A stretch of DNA of 5,086 nt from positions 57,271 to 62,356 of the forward strand of contig PLFA01000196.1 in NCBI GenBank assembly GCA_003136615.1, in the 5' to 3' direction. The number at the start of each line of letters is the position of its first letter. The stretch's first letter is position 1. Of this stretch, positions 1 to 5,086 are shown in pieces. Source of the stretch: Caulobacteraceae bacterium. Its GTDB lineage: Bacteria; Pseudomonadota; Alphaproteobacteria; Caulobacterales; Caulobacteraceae. The notes under the pieces were generated by a model. The model saw only the letters and a list, made by a program, of their open reading frames with translations. It did not search any database and was not told where the DNA came from. Position numbers and translations under genes: made by a program.

Positions 1-84
1 CCTGAAGCGCGCATGGGTTGGTCCCGCCCTTAAGATATCGTCATGGGGTGGAGAGGCGGGGGCCCCTCGCAAGAGAGCGCGCTG

Positions 85-99
85 GAATGTCCGACATTC
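85..99. promoter_or_regulatory. Palindromic candidate operator upstream of the FAD oxidoreductase
   Basis: GAATGTCCGACATTC is a perfect inverted repeat with 7-bp arms around one central C. A second inverted repeat overlaps it, TCCGA-CAT-TCGGA at 90-102. The site lies about 80 bp before the first start codon of the plus-strand cluster and overlaps the possible -35 element, which is where a dimeric repressor would be expected to bind. I cannot assign it to a regulator family, and no regulator gene is visible in the window. The symmetry is seen directly; the operator role is inferred. Confidence 0.4.
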
Positions 100-120
100 G
101 GATAGAAATTGCGGTTAAAT
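91..120 (+). promoter_or_regulatory. Weak candidate sigma-70-type promoter
   Basis: CCGACA (91-96) matches four of six bases of the -35 consensus. TTAAAT (115-120) matches four of six bases of the -10 consensus, with an 18-bp spacer. Transcription would start near 127, leaving a leader of about 50 bases before the ATG at 180. In GC-rich alphaproteobacterial DNA such matches are weak evidence. The overlap with the palindrome at 85-99 makes the position plausible but does not prove it. Confidence 0.22.
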
Positions 121-164
121 GCGCGCGGAGGGGTGTTTGCGCTAAGAAACTCAGCGGTTGAGCG

Positions 165-169
165 AAAGG
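165..169 (+). promoter_or_regulatory. Ribosome binding site for the FAD oxidoreductase
   Basis: AAAGG lies 10 bases before the ATG at 180. A closer AAGGG at 173-177 is only two bases from the ATG, too near to be the functional site. The next in-frame methionine is about 87 codons downstream, inside the FAD domain, so the ATG at 180 is the sensible start. Confidence 0.45.
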
Positions 170-179
170 TTTAAGGGCC

Positions 180-1817
180 ATGGCCAGTGTGGCGGTTTCC
201 GATATCGAGCAGCCCGTCAGCCCGCCGCGTGAGGGTCTGAGCGCGCTCCTGGCGCAGATTGTCGGCGCCGACGCGATCAGCGACGACCTGGCTCGCCGCA
301 AACTTCATAGCCAGGATATCTGGAGCACGTCGCCCGAAACCGTCGAATTGGTGGTGGCGCCCAAATCCCTAGAGGAACTGGCCCGAGTCGTCGCCAGCGC
401 GACCGAGGCCGGATACGCCATTGCCCCCCGCGGCGGGGGGATGAGCTATACCAACGCCTATATCCCGACCCAGGCGCGCACGGTCTCTCTCGACCTGTCG
501 CACATGGACCGGATCCTCGAGATCAATCCCGAGGACATGACGGTGACCGTGGAGCCGGGATGCACCTGGGCCGCTCTGGACGCAGCCTTGGCGCCCAAGG
601 GCCTGCGCACCCCATTCTGGGGGCCCATGTCAGGCCTCACATCCACCATCGGCGGGGGGCTCTCCCAACTGAACGCCATGTTCGGCGCCGGTCACTACGG
701 CACCTCCAGCGAGAGCGTCATCGCGCTGACCGTGGTGCTCTCTGACGGCCAGATTTTGAAAACCGGCGCCCGGGGCGAAGGGGGCGATAGGCCGTTTTAT
801 CGCAACTACGGACCCGACCTGGCGGGCCTCTTCTGTGGCGACGCCGGGGTCTTCGGGATCAAGGCGCAGATCACGCTGAGGCTGATGCGCCGCCCCGCGC
901 ACACGGGCTATGCCTCCTTCGCCTTCGCCACCGGAGAGGCGCTTCTGGCGGCCATGGCGGAGGTGGCCAGATCCGGCCTCGCCAGCGAAATGTGCGCTTT
1001 CGATCCCGGCCTTACCAAGGTGCGGATGAAGCGCGCGTCTTTGGCCGCCGATGTGAAGGTACTGGGGCAGGTCATCGCCGCCGAGACGTCCCTGGCCAAG
1101 GGGCTGTTGAGCGCCGCCAAGATCGCCATGGGCGGGCGCCAGTTCATCGAGGCCGAGGAATATTCGGTTCACATCATCTGCGAGGGACGCTCCAAGACCG
1201 GCGTCGCCGAAGACGTGGACGCGGTGCGCGTCATCGCCAAGGCCGCGGGCGGCCATGAGATCGAAAACACGATCGCCAAGGTCATTCGCGCCAATCCCTT
1301 CCCGCCGCTGAACAGCATCCTGGGACCCGAGGGCGAGCGCTGGGCCCCCGTTCACGGCGTCGTATCCTTAAGCGGGGCGCCCAAGCTGTTCGGCGAGATC
1401 GAGGCGATCTTTGACGACATGGCCCCCGCGTTCCAGGCCGAGGGGGTCTATTGCGGCTATCTGTTCACCAGCATGTCGACCAACGCCCTGATCATCGAGC
1501 CGGTCTTCTATTGGCCCGAGGCGCGCAACGCCCTGATCGCGTCCACCGTCGAGCCCGACCACTTGGCGCGCCTGCCCACGCTTCCTGAGAACCCGGGCGC
1601 CACGGCCGTGGTGGTTGAAGCGCGCAAGCGGATCATCGCTCTCTGCGCGAAACTGGGTTGCGGGCATTTTCAGATCGGCCGCAGCTATGCCTATATGCAA
1701 AGTCGGGATGAGGCATCGACGAAGCTCCTCGCCACGCTCAAGGCGCAGCTTGATCCAACTGGCGCCCTCAATCCCGGAGGGTTGGGCTTGCCCACCAGGA
1801 CGGCCCCGATCTCGTGA
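180..1817 (+). CDS. FAD-binding oxidoreductase, PCMH/VAO flavoprotein fold
   Basis: This 545-residue cytoplasmic flavoprotein (no signal peptide or membrane segment) is predicted to oxidise a small organic substrate using FAD. Residues about 55-237 form the PCMH-type FAD-binding domain: pyrophosphate loop PRGGGMSY (83-90), WGPMSGLTSTIGGG (147-160) and FCGDAGVFGI (218-227). The rest is the substrate/cap domain, ending in a FAD-oxidase C-terminal signature, GRSYAYMQSRD (500-510) followed by KAQLDPTGALNPG (521-533). The length fits the p-cresol methylhydroxylase/vanillyl-alcohol oxidase group, and the C-terminus aligns by eye with that group. The Tyr-Arg pair that binds phenols there appears as Gly500-Arg501, so a phenolic substrate is not assured. 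Met88 sits where several relatives carry the FAD-linking histidine, suggesting non-covalent FAD. Glycolate/lactate-oxidase-like (GlcD) activity is an alternative. It is first in the plus-strand cluster and its stop overlaps the next start. Family assignment is secure; substrate is unknown. Confidence 0.9.
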   Translation: MASVAVSDIEQPVSPPREGLSALLAQIVGADAISDDLARRKLHSQDIWSTSPETVELVVAPKSLEELARVVASATEAGYAIAPRGGGMSYTNAYIPTQARTVSLDLSHMDRILEINPEDMTVTVEPGCTWAALDAALAPKGLRTPFWGPMSGLTSTIGGGLSQLNAMFGAGHYGTSSESVIALTVVLSDGQILKTGARGEGGDRPFYRNYGPDLAGLFCGDAGVFGIKAQITLRLMRRPAHTGYASFAFATGEALLAAMAEVARSGLASEMCAFDPGLTKVRMKRASLAADVKVLGQVIAAETSLAKGLLSAAKIAMGGRQFIEAEEYSVHIICEGRSKTGVAEDVDAVRVIAKAAGGHEIENTIAKVIRANPFPPLNSILGPEGERWAPVHGVVSLSGAPKLFGEIEAIFDDMAPAFQAEGVYCGYLFTSMSTNALIIEPVFYWPEARNALIASTVEPDHLARLPTLPENPGATAVVVEARKRIIALCAKLGCGHFQIGRSYAYMQSRDEASTKLLATLKAQLDPTGALNPGGLGLPTRTAPIS

Positions 1818-2818
1818 CCGCCTACCGCGCCATCCAACTGGAGCGCTTTGCCCCCTCCTTCCGAAAAGCCGCGGACATTATCGTGCTGCCGCGCCGTGCG
1901 CCGGGGCCCGGCGAAATCGCCGTTCGTAACCTCTGGTGCGGCGTAAATGGCATCTTCGACACCCAGATCGCACGCAACGCGGTGGACTATGTAAAGATCA
2001 AGCCGCCGACGATCACCGGCGTCGAGGCGATCGGCGTGGTGGAATCCGTTGGCGCCGAGGTGGAAGGTTTGCAGGAAGGGGACGCGGTCGCCACGGTGCG
2101 CTTCGGCGGCGGCTATCGGGAGGCCAATACCGGCGCCGCGTCGCAGTTCGCCAAGGTCCCGGGACCCGAGCGCGAGTGGCTGGCCCTCGCCTCCACCGGC
2201 GTCTCCGCGCTTCTGGCCCTGGATGTGGGCGAGGCCAAGGCCGGCGAGACCGTGGCGATTTCCGCCGCCGCGGGGGGCCTGGGCCATTTCGTTGTTCAGT
2301 TGGCCAAGAATCGCGGCTGCAAGGTCGTCGCCGTTTGCGGCGGCGCCCGGAAAGGCGCGTTCCTGCGGAGCCTCGGGGCGGACCGGGTCATCGACTACAA
2401 GAGCGAGGATGTCGCGGAGGTCCTGAGCGCTGAATTTCGCGATCAGTTGAACGTCGCGATCGATACGGTGGGCGGCGAGATCTTCGACGCTTTTGTCGCC
2501 AATCTCGCCGCGCATGGACGCCTCGTGGCGGCCGGCGCCGCCCAGGATCTGGAAGGCAAGCCCGAGGTCGTCACGGCGCCCCGCATTGTCCATAAGCTCT
2601 ATTACAAGGGCGCATCGGTCCGCGGCTTCATGAACGGACTTCTCACCGAACGCTGGCCGGCGGCGCGGGAGGCGCTTTTCGATCTTTATCGGCAGGGACA
2701 GCTGAAGGTCGCCTTTGACGACCAGGTCTTCGAGGGCCTCCCGCACGTCTATGACGCCGTCGAGCGCCTCCTTTCTGGACAATCGATGGGCAAGGTCATC
2801 GTCAACCTCGCGCCTTAG
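1814..2818 (+). CDS. Zinc-less MDR oxidoreductase, prostaglandin reductase 3/quinone oxidoreductase-like
   Basis: This 334-residue cytoplasmic enzyme probably uses NADPH to reduce an activated C=C bond (enone) or a quinone. Residues about 1-125 form the GroES-like catalytic domain, including GVNGIFD (43-49) and GVEAIGVVESVG (69-80). The MDR zinc-ligand GHE is replaced by GVE, and the structural-zinc cysteine cluster is absent. The Rossmann domain has the nucleotide loop AAAGGLGHFVVQLAK (151-165), then FLRSLGADRVIDYK (183-196) and DTVGGEIFD (217-225). The C-terminal KLYYKGASVRGFM (261-273) and MGKVIVNL (325-332) resemble my recollection of human PTGR3/ZADH2. Its GTG start shares GTGA with the upstream TGA stop, and the nearest SD-like AGGA is 13 bases upstream, so translation is probably coupled to the flavoprotein gene. 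The two proteins are therefore likely made in fixed ratio for one pathway. Other annotations could read 'zinc-binding dehydrogenase', although zinc ligands are missing. The exact substrate is unknown. Confidence 0.9.
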   Translation: MTAYRAIQLERFAPSFRKAADIIVLPRRAPGPGEIAVRNLWCGVNGIFDTQIARNAVDYVKIKPPTITGVEAIGVVESVGAEVEGLQEGDAVATVRFGGGYREANTGAASQFAKVPGPEREWLALASTGVSALLALDVGEAKAGETVAISAAAGGLGHFVVQLAKNRGCKVVAVCGGARKGAFLRSLGADRVIDYKSEDVAEVLSAEFRDQLNVAIDTVGGEIFDAFVANLAAHGRLVAAGAAQDLEGKPEVVTAPRIVHKLYYKGASVRGFMNGLLTERWPAAREALFDLYRQGQLKVAFDDQVFEGLPHVYDAVERLLSGQSMGKVIVNLAP

Positions 2819-2853
2819 CGCTCGGCCCTGAACCTCAATCTCACTGACCTATC

Positions 2854-2858
2854 GGGAG
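2854..2858 (+). promoter_or_regulatory. Ribosome binding site deciding the GTG start at 2865
   Basis: GGGAG lies six bases before GTG 2865, which supports this GTG over the later in-frame ATG at 2898. The 46-base gap after the preceding gene holds no obvious terminator hairpin, so the third gene is probably cotranscribed. Confidence 0.6.
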
Positions 2859-2864
2859 TCTCAC

Positions 2865-3380
2865 GTGACATCACAAAGCACACTTCTTCGCGAAGCCATG
2901 CCGCTTCTGGCCAGCAACGAGGGCGTCTGGGAGGGCTGGTATCGCTATTATGACGCGGCCACCGGGGCGCTGATTGACCAGCACAGATCCCGCCTATTCT
3001 GCCGGATTATCGACGACGAAAAGATGCCGTACCACCAGACCAACCACTACTTCTGGGAGGACGGGCGCAAGGAAATCCGGGAGTTCCCGGCGTGGTATGA
3101 GAACGGCCGCATCTGGTGGGACAATGACCTGATCAAGGGCTGGGCCGGCGCCATGCAGCCGGATGATTTCAACCGCTCCACCTGCCTGAACTGGACGCGC
3201 CACGGCGAGCCCGGCCTCTACCTCTACGAGATGATCCAGGTCTCCGCAGACCGCCGCAATCGCGCCCGCACCTGGCAGTGGTTCCGCGACGACAAGTGCT
3301 TCCAACGCACCCTGATCGATGAGGTTTTCATCACCTCCGATTGGCGCGGCTGGACCGACGATTCACCGCCGAAGAACTAA
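2865..3380 (+). CDS. Small tryptophan-rich DUF3598-like protein (putative lipocalin-like fold)
   Basis: This 171-residue protein has no signal peptide, membrane segment or recognisable catalytic motif. It contains 12 tryptophans (about 7%), many in short aromatic strands: GVWEGWYRYYD (20-30), HYFWEDG (61-67), RIWWDND (82-88), KGWAG (91-95), LNWTRHG (108-114) and TWQWFRDD (136-143). The opening 'NEGVWEGWYRYYD', followed by alternating polar and aromatic segments, is typical of a beta-barrel of the lipocalin/calycin kind, and from memory fits the DUF3598 family. Known DUF3598 proteins in cyanobacteria and plants have no established enzymatic role that I can cite. The conserved look of FPAWYENGRIWWDNDLIKGW (74-93) suggests a ligand pocket. 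It follows the MDR gene by 46 bases on the same strand, so it may bind, carry or act on the substrate of the flavoprotein/reductase pair. It is a real gene; the family name is moderately sure and the function is inferred. Confidence 0.75.
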   Translation: MTSQSTLLREAMPLLASNEGVWEGWYRYYDAATGALIDQHRSRLFCRIIDDEKMPYHQTNHYFWEDGRKEIREFPAWYENGRIWWDNDLIKGWAGAMQPDDFNRSTCLNWTRHGEPGLYLYEMIQVSADRRNRARTWQWFRDDKCFQRTLIDEVFITSDWRGWTDDSPPKN

Positions 3381-3382
3381 GC

Positions 3383-4405
3383 TCAGCCTGGAAGCTTAAT
3401 CATCACCTTGCCCATGTGCTCCCCGGCCTTGAGATAGCCATAGGCCGCGGGGGCGTCGGCGAAGTCGAAGACCCGGTCGATGAGGGGGGTTACGCCGTTC
3501 GCGGCGATGGCCGTCGCCAGCTCGCCAAGCATGCGGCGGTTGCCGGCTGCGATGCCCTTCATGGTGAGGTTCTTGCCGATCATGCTGGCGAAGTTGGGGA
3601 TCTCGCCGACAAAGCCGCCGGAAAGGGAGCCGATCAGGGAGATCCGGGCGTTGGGCGCGGCGGCGGTAAGGGAGTGGGTCAGGGTGGCGCCGCCGCCGGT
3701 CTCGAGAATGATATCGGCGCCCCGGCCTTTAGTGACCTCCAGAAGGGCCGCGGCCCAATCGGGGCGCTTCGCATAGTTGATGGTGAAATCCGCGCCCAGG
3801 GCCCGGGCCTTTTCCAGCTTGGCGTCGCTGGATGAGGTGATGGCCACTTGAGCGCCATTCATCTTGGCGATCTGGAGGGCAAATATCGAGACGCCGCCAG
3901 TGCCCAAGGCCAGCACTATATCGCCGGCCTTGACCCGTCCCACGTCCACAATGGCATGCCAGGCGGTCAACCCCGCCGCCGGCAAGGGAGCGATCTGAGC
4001 GTCGGTGAGGCCGGCCGGCGCCTTCACCAGAGCCGCGGCTGGAACGAGGATTTCCTCGGCCAGCCATCCGTCCACGGAGACGCCGAGATCGACCGCGAAC
4101 ACGGCGGGCGAAAAGGCGCCGTCCAGCCAGGTGACGAAGTGGCCGCAGGTGACCAGATCCCCCACCTGAACCTGGGTCACGCCGGGGCCAACCTCGATGA
4201 CCTCACCGACGCCATCGGACCCCGGTGTGCGTTCAGCGGGGCGGCGTGGCCCATATTCCCCGGCCAGGACCTTCAGGTCGCGATGATTTAGGCAGACGGC
4301 CTTCACCTTTAGCCGCGCCTCGCCTGGGGCGCAGGGCGGAAGGGGTTTGTCCGCCAGGGTGAGGGAGGCCAGACCTTGCTGGTCGCCGAGCTGATAGGCT
4401 TTCAT
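3383..4405 (-). CDS. Zinc-less MDR NAD(P)-dependent alcohol dehydrogenase/quinone reductase-like oxidoreductase
   Basis: This 340-residue cytoplasmic medium-chain dehydrogenase/reductase begins MKAYQLGD, a typical MDR start. The catalytic domain (about 1-125) contains CLNHRDLKVLAGEYG (38-52) and PGSDGVGEVIEVGPGV (61-76). GSD replaces the GHE zinc-ligand motif, and the four-cysteine structural zinc lobe is missing, so a zinc-independent reductase is more likely than a classical alcohol dehydrogenase. The nucleotide domain has LGTGGVSIFALQIAK (167-181), the following segment ITSSSDAKLEKARALGAD (189-206), and ETGGG (235-239). The C-terminus MGKVMIKL (331-338) is standard. An in-frame TTG at 4435 would add 10 residues, but the ATG at 4405 has AAGGTG six bases upstream and gives the canonical N-terminus. 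It lies 57 bases downstream of the PrpD-like gene on the same strand, probably in one operon. It differs from the MDR at 1814-2818 in loop motifs and so is a separate subfamily, not a recent duplicate. Cofactor and substrate are undetermined. Confidence 0.9.
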   Translation of the reverse strand: MKAYQLGDQQGLASLTLADKPLPPCAPGEARLKVKAVCLNHRDLKVLAGEYGPRRPAERTPGSDGVGEVIEVGPGVTQVQVGDLVTCGHFVTWLDGAFSPAVFAVDLGVSVDGWLAEEILVPAAALVKAPAGLTDAQIAPLPAAGLTAWHAIVDVGRVKAGDIVLALGTGGVSIFALQIAKMNGAQVAITSSSDAKLEKARALGADFTINYAKRPDWAAALLEVTKGRGADIILETGGGATLTHSLTAAAPNARISLIGSLSGGFVGEIPNFASMIGKNLTMKGIAAGNRRMLGELATAIAANGVTPLIDRVFDFADAPAAYGYLKAGEHMGKVMIKLPG

Positions 4406-4411
4406 GGAGAG

Positions 4412-4417
4412 CACCTT
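4412..4417 (-). promoter_or_regulatory. Ribosome binding site for the minus-strand MDR gene
   Basis: On the minus strand AAGGTG stands six bases before ATG 4405, preceded by further A residues. This spacing favours the ATG over the upstream in-frame TTG at 4435. Confidence 0.6.
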
Positions 4418-4427
4418 TTTGAATTTC

Positions 4428-4443
4428 GGGCGCAACCTCGCCC
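4428..4443. repeat. Small inverted repeat in the gap between PrpD-like and MDR genes
   Basis: GGGCG and CGCCC flank a six-base loop, giving a 5-bp GC-only stem within the 57-base intercistronic gap. On the transcribed minus strand it is not followed by a run of T, so it is not a standard intrinsic terminator. It could be a minor mRNA structure or chance in GC-rich DNA. Confidence 0.25.
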
Positions 4444-4462
4444 AATCATGGTCGCCGCGCTG

Positions 4463-5086
4463 TCAGCGAACGTCGGCCATCCGCGCTTCGGACGGCGTGA
4501 TGGCCAGGGCGACGCGAGTGTCTGGCGCGGATTCAAGGGCAAGCACCCGCTCGGCGAACCCCGCATGGGCGGCTTCGAGGCCGGCATGGGCCAGGCAACG
4601 GCGCGCCTTTTCCATATGCTGTTCCAGGGTCAGGGGATTTGAGGGCGCACCCAGCATGGCGGTGATCACCACCTCGGATACCTCGCCGGAGGGCATAGTC
4701 GCCCGCGCAACCAGGGGCGTAAAGGCGGCGGGGTCCGTATTGCCGTCCGCCTCCACCGAAATTCGGCGCGCGAGGCTGAGGATAGCGGGATCGCCCAGAC
4801 GCTCAGGCGTGAAGTCTCCCAAGCGCACCTCGCCAAATGTCAGGGCGACCGCCGCCAGCCAGGGAAGACATAGCCTGGCATAGGCGACGTCCATGTTCTC
4901 CTTGGCGGGACGTCCGACCAGCCGCTTGATCAAGGGCGGCGCGCGGAATGACAGGCTTTTCAGCGCCTTCCCGACGACCCCATGCGCGCTCATCAACTGG
5001 CCGACCGCCACGAGGCCGCCCTGGGCGGCCCGGCCAGTGGGAAATGCCTTCCAGCTCACCTCGGTGACGCGCCGGACGGAGGCCAG
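4463..5086 (-). CDS. MmgE/PrpD family protein, C-terminal part (5' end beyond window)
   Basis: The reading frame stays open to the right edge, so 207 C-terminal residues are visible. A GTG at 5059 exists, but the in-frame residues before it (LASVRRVTEV) continue the domain and the GTG falls mid-fold, so the gene is a window-edge partial rather than a short protein. MmgE/PrpD enzymes include 2-methylcitrate dehydratase and cis-aconitate decarboxylase, and many members have unknown acid substrates. Visible signatures are SWKAFPTGRAAQGGLVA (11-27 from the edge; the family's 'K-x-x-P-x-x-R' helix-leading motif), the AYARLCLPWLAAVALTFGEV segment (68-87), FTPERLGDP (92-100) and LGAPSNPLTLEQHMEKARR (145-163). 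Family members have roughly 450 residues, so more than half, including most N-terminal active-site residues, is outside. It probably heads or sits within an operon with the MDR gene 57 bases downstream. The context does not include other methylcitrate-cycle genes, so calling it prpD is not justified. Confidence 0.85.
   Translation of the reverse strand: MASVRRVTEVSWKAFPTGRAAQGGLVAVGQLMSAHGVVGKALKSLSFRAPPLIKRLVGRPAKENMDVAYARLCLPWLAAVALTFGEVRLGDFTPERLGDPAILSLARRISVEADGNTDPAAFTPLVARATMPSGEVSEVVITAMLGAPSNPLTLEQHMEKARRCLAHAGLEAAHAGFAERVLALESAPDTRVALAITPSEARMADVR

Noticed and set aside
1..33. Possible C-terminal tail of an upstream plus-strand gene ending at TAA 31-33
   Set aside because: Ten codons are too few to recognise anything, and another frame is also open across the edge.
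57..71. GC-rich inverted sequence around GGGGCCCC as a possible terminator of an upstream gene
   Set aside because: The self-complementary core leaves no loop and no T-run follows, so it does not look like an intrinsic terminator.
150..162. CTCA-GCGGT-TGAG mini hairpin just before the first ribosome binding site
   Set aside because: A 4-bp stem is too weak to claim a regulatory RNA structure.
133..174. 13-codon GTG-initiated leader peptide preceded by GGAGG, ending six bases before the first gene
   Set aside because: GGAGG is only about one base from the GTG, too close for initiation, and the peptide has no repeated regulatory codons suggesting attenuation.
41..301. 86-codon minus-strand open frame across the leader and the start of the first gene
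   Set aside because: It overlaps the real N-terminus and has no recognisable domain. Its composition is of the shadow type.
630..1355. 241-codon minus-strand open frame inside the FAD oxidoreductase
   Set aside because: It is a shadow of the confident flavoprotein gene; the translation is rich in Gly, Ala and His without motifs.
1691..2782. Long open frame (363 codons) on the minus strand opposite the MDR gene
   Set aside because: It is antisense to a clear MDR enzyme, has a low-complexity Arg/Gly/Ala-rich translation with no recognisable domain, and is a usual by-product of high third-position GC.
4406..4435. Ten-residue N-terminal extension of the minus-strand MDR from a TTG codon
   Set aside because: ATG 4405 has a well-spaced AAGGTG and begins with the canonical MKAY; the extension would run through the ribosome binding site.

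Overview
The window is GC-rich bacterial DNA with strong G/C preference at third codon positions. It is densely coding and consists entirely of metabolic genes. Base composition, GTG starts, tight gene packing and the protein families suggest an alphaproteobacterium, perhaps Caulobacterales (Phenylobacterium/Caulobacter-like) or a sphingomonad. No rRNA or other taxonomic marker is present, so this is inference. I see no tRNA, CRISPR array, insertion sequence, phage gene or long repeat.

Layout: bases 1-179 are a non-coding leader with a 15-bp near-perfect palindrome and a weak possible promoter. A plus-strand cluster of three genes follows: an FAD-binding oxidoreductase of the PCMH/VAO fold (180-1817), a zinc-less MDR enone/quinone reductase resembling prostaglandin reductase 3 (1814-2818, overlapping the first gene by four bases), and a small tryptophan-rich DUF3598-like protein (2865-3380). 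Converging on it, with only two bases between stop codons, is a minus-strand pair: the C-terminal part of an MmgE/PrpD-family protein (4463 to beyond the right edge) and, downstream of it, a second zinc-less MDR oxidoreductase (3383-4405).

The set looks like part of a catabolic or biotransformation locus for small organic molecules. A flavoenzyme could oxidise a substrate, two MDR enzymes could reduce or oxidise C=C or C=O bonds, the DUF3598 protein could bind a hydrophobic ligand, and the PrpD-like enzyme could dehydrate, decarboxylate or isomerise a carboxylic acid. No gene identifies the substrate. The conserved-looking but uncharacterised oxidase/reductase/DUF3598 trio is the most interesting element. 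I found no clear evidence of a wholly new type of system.
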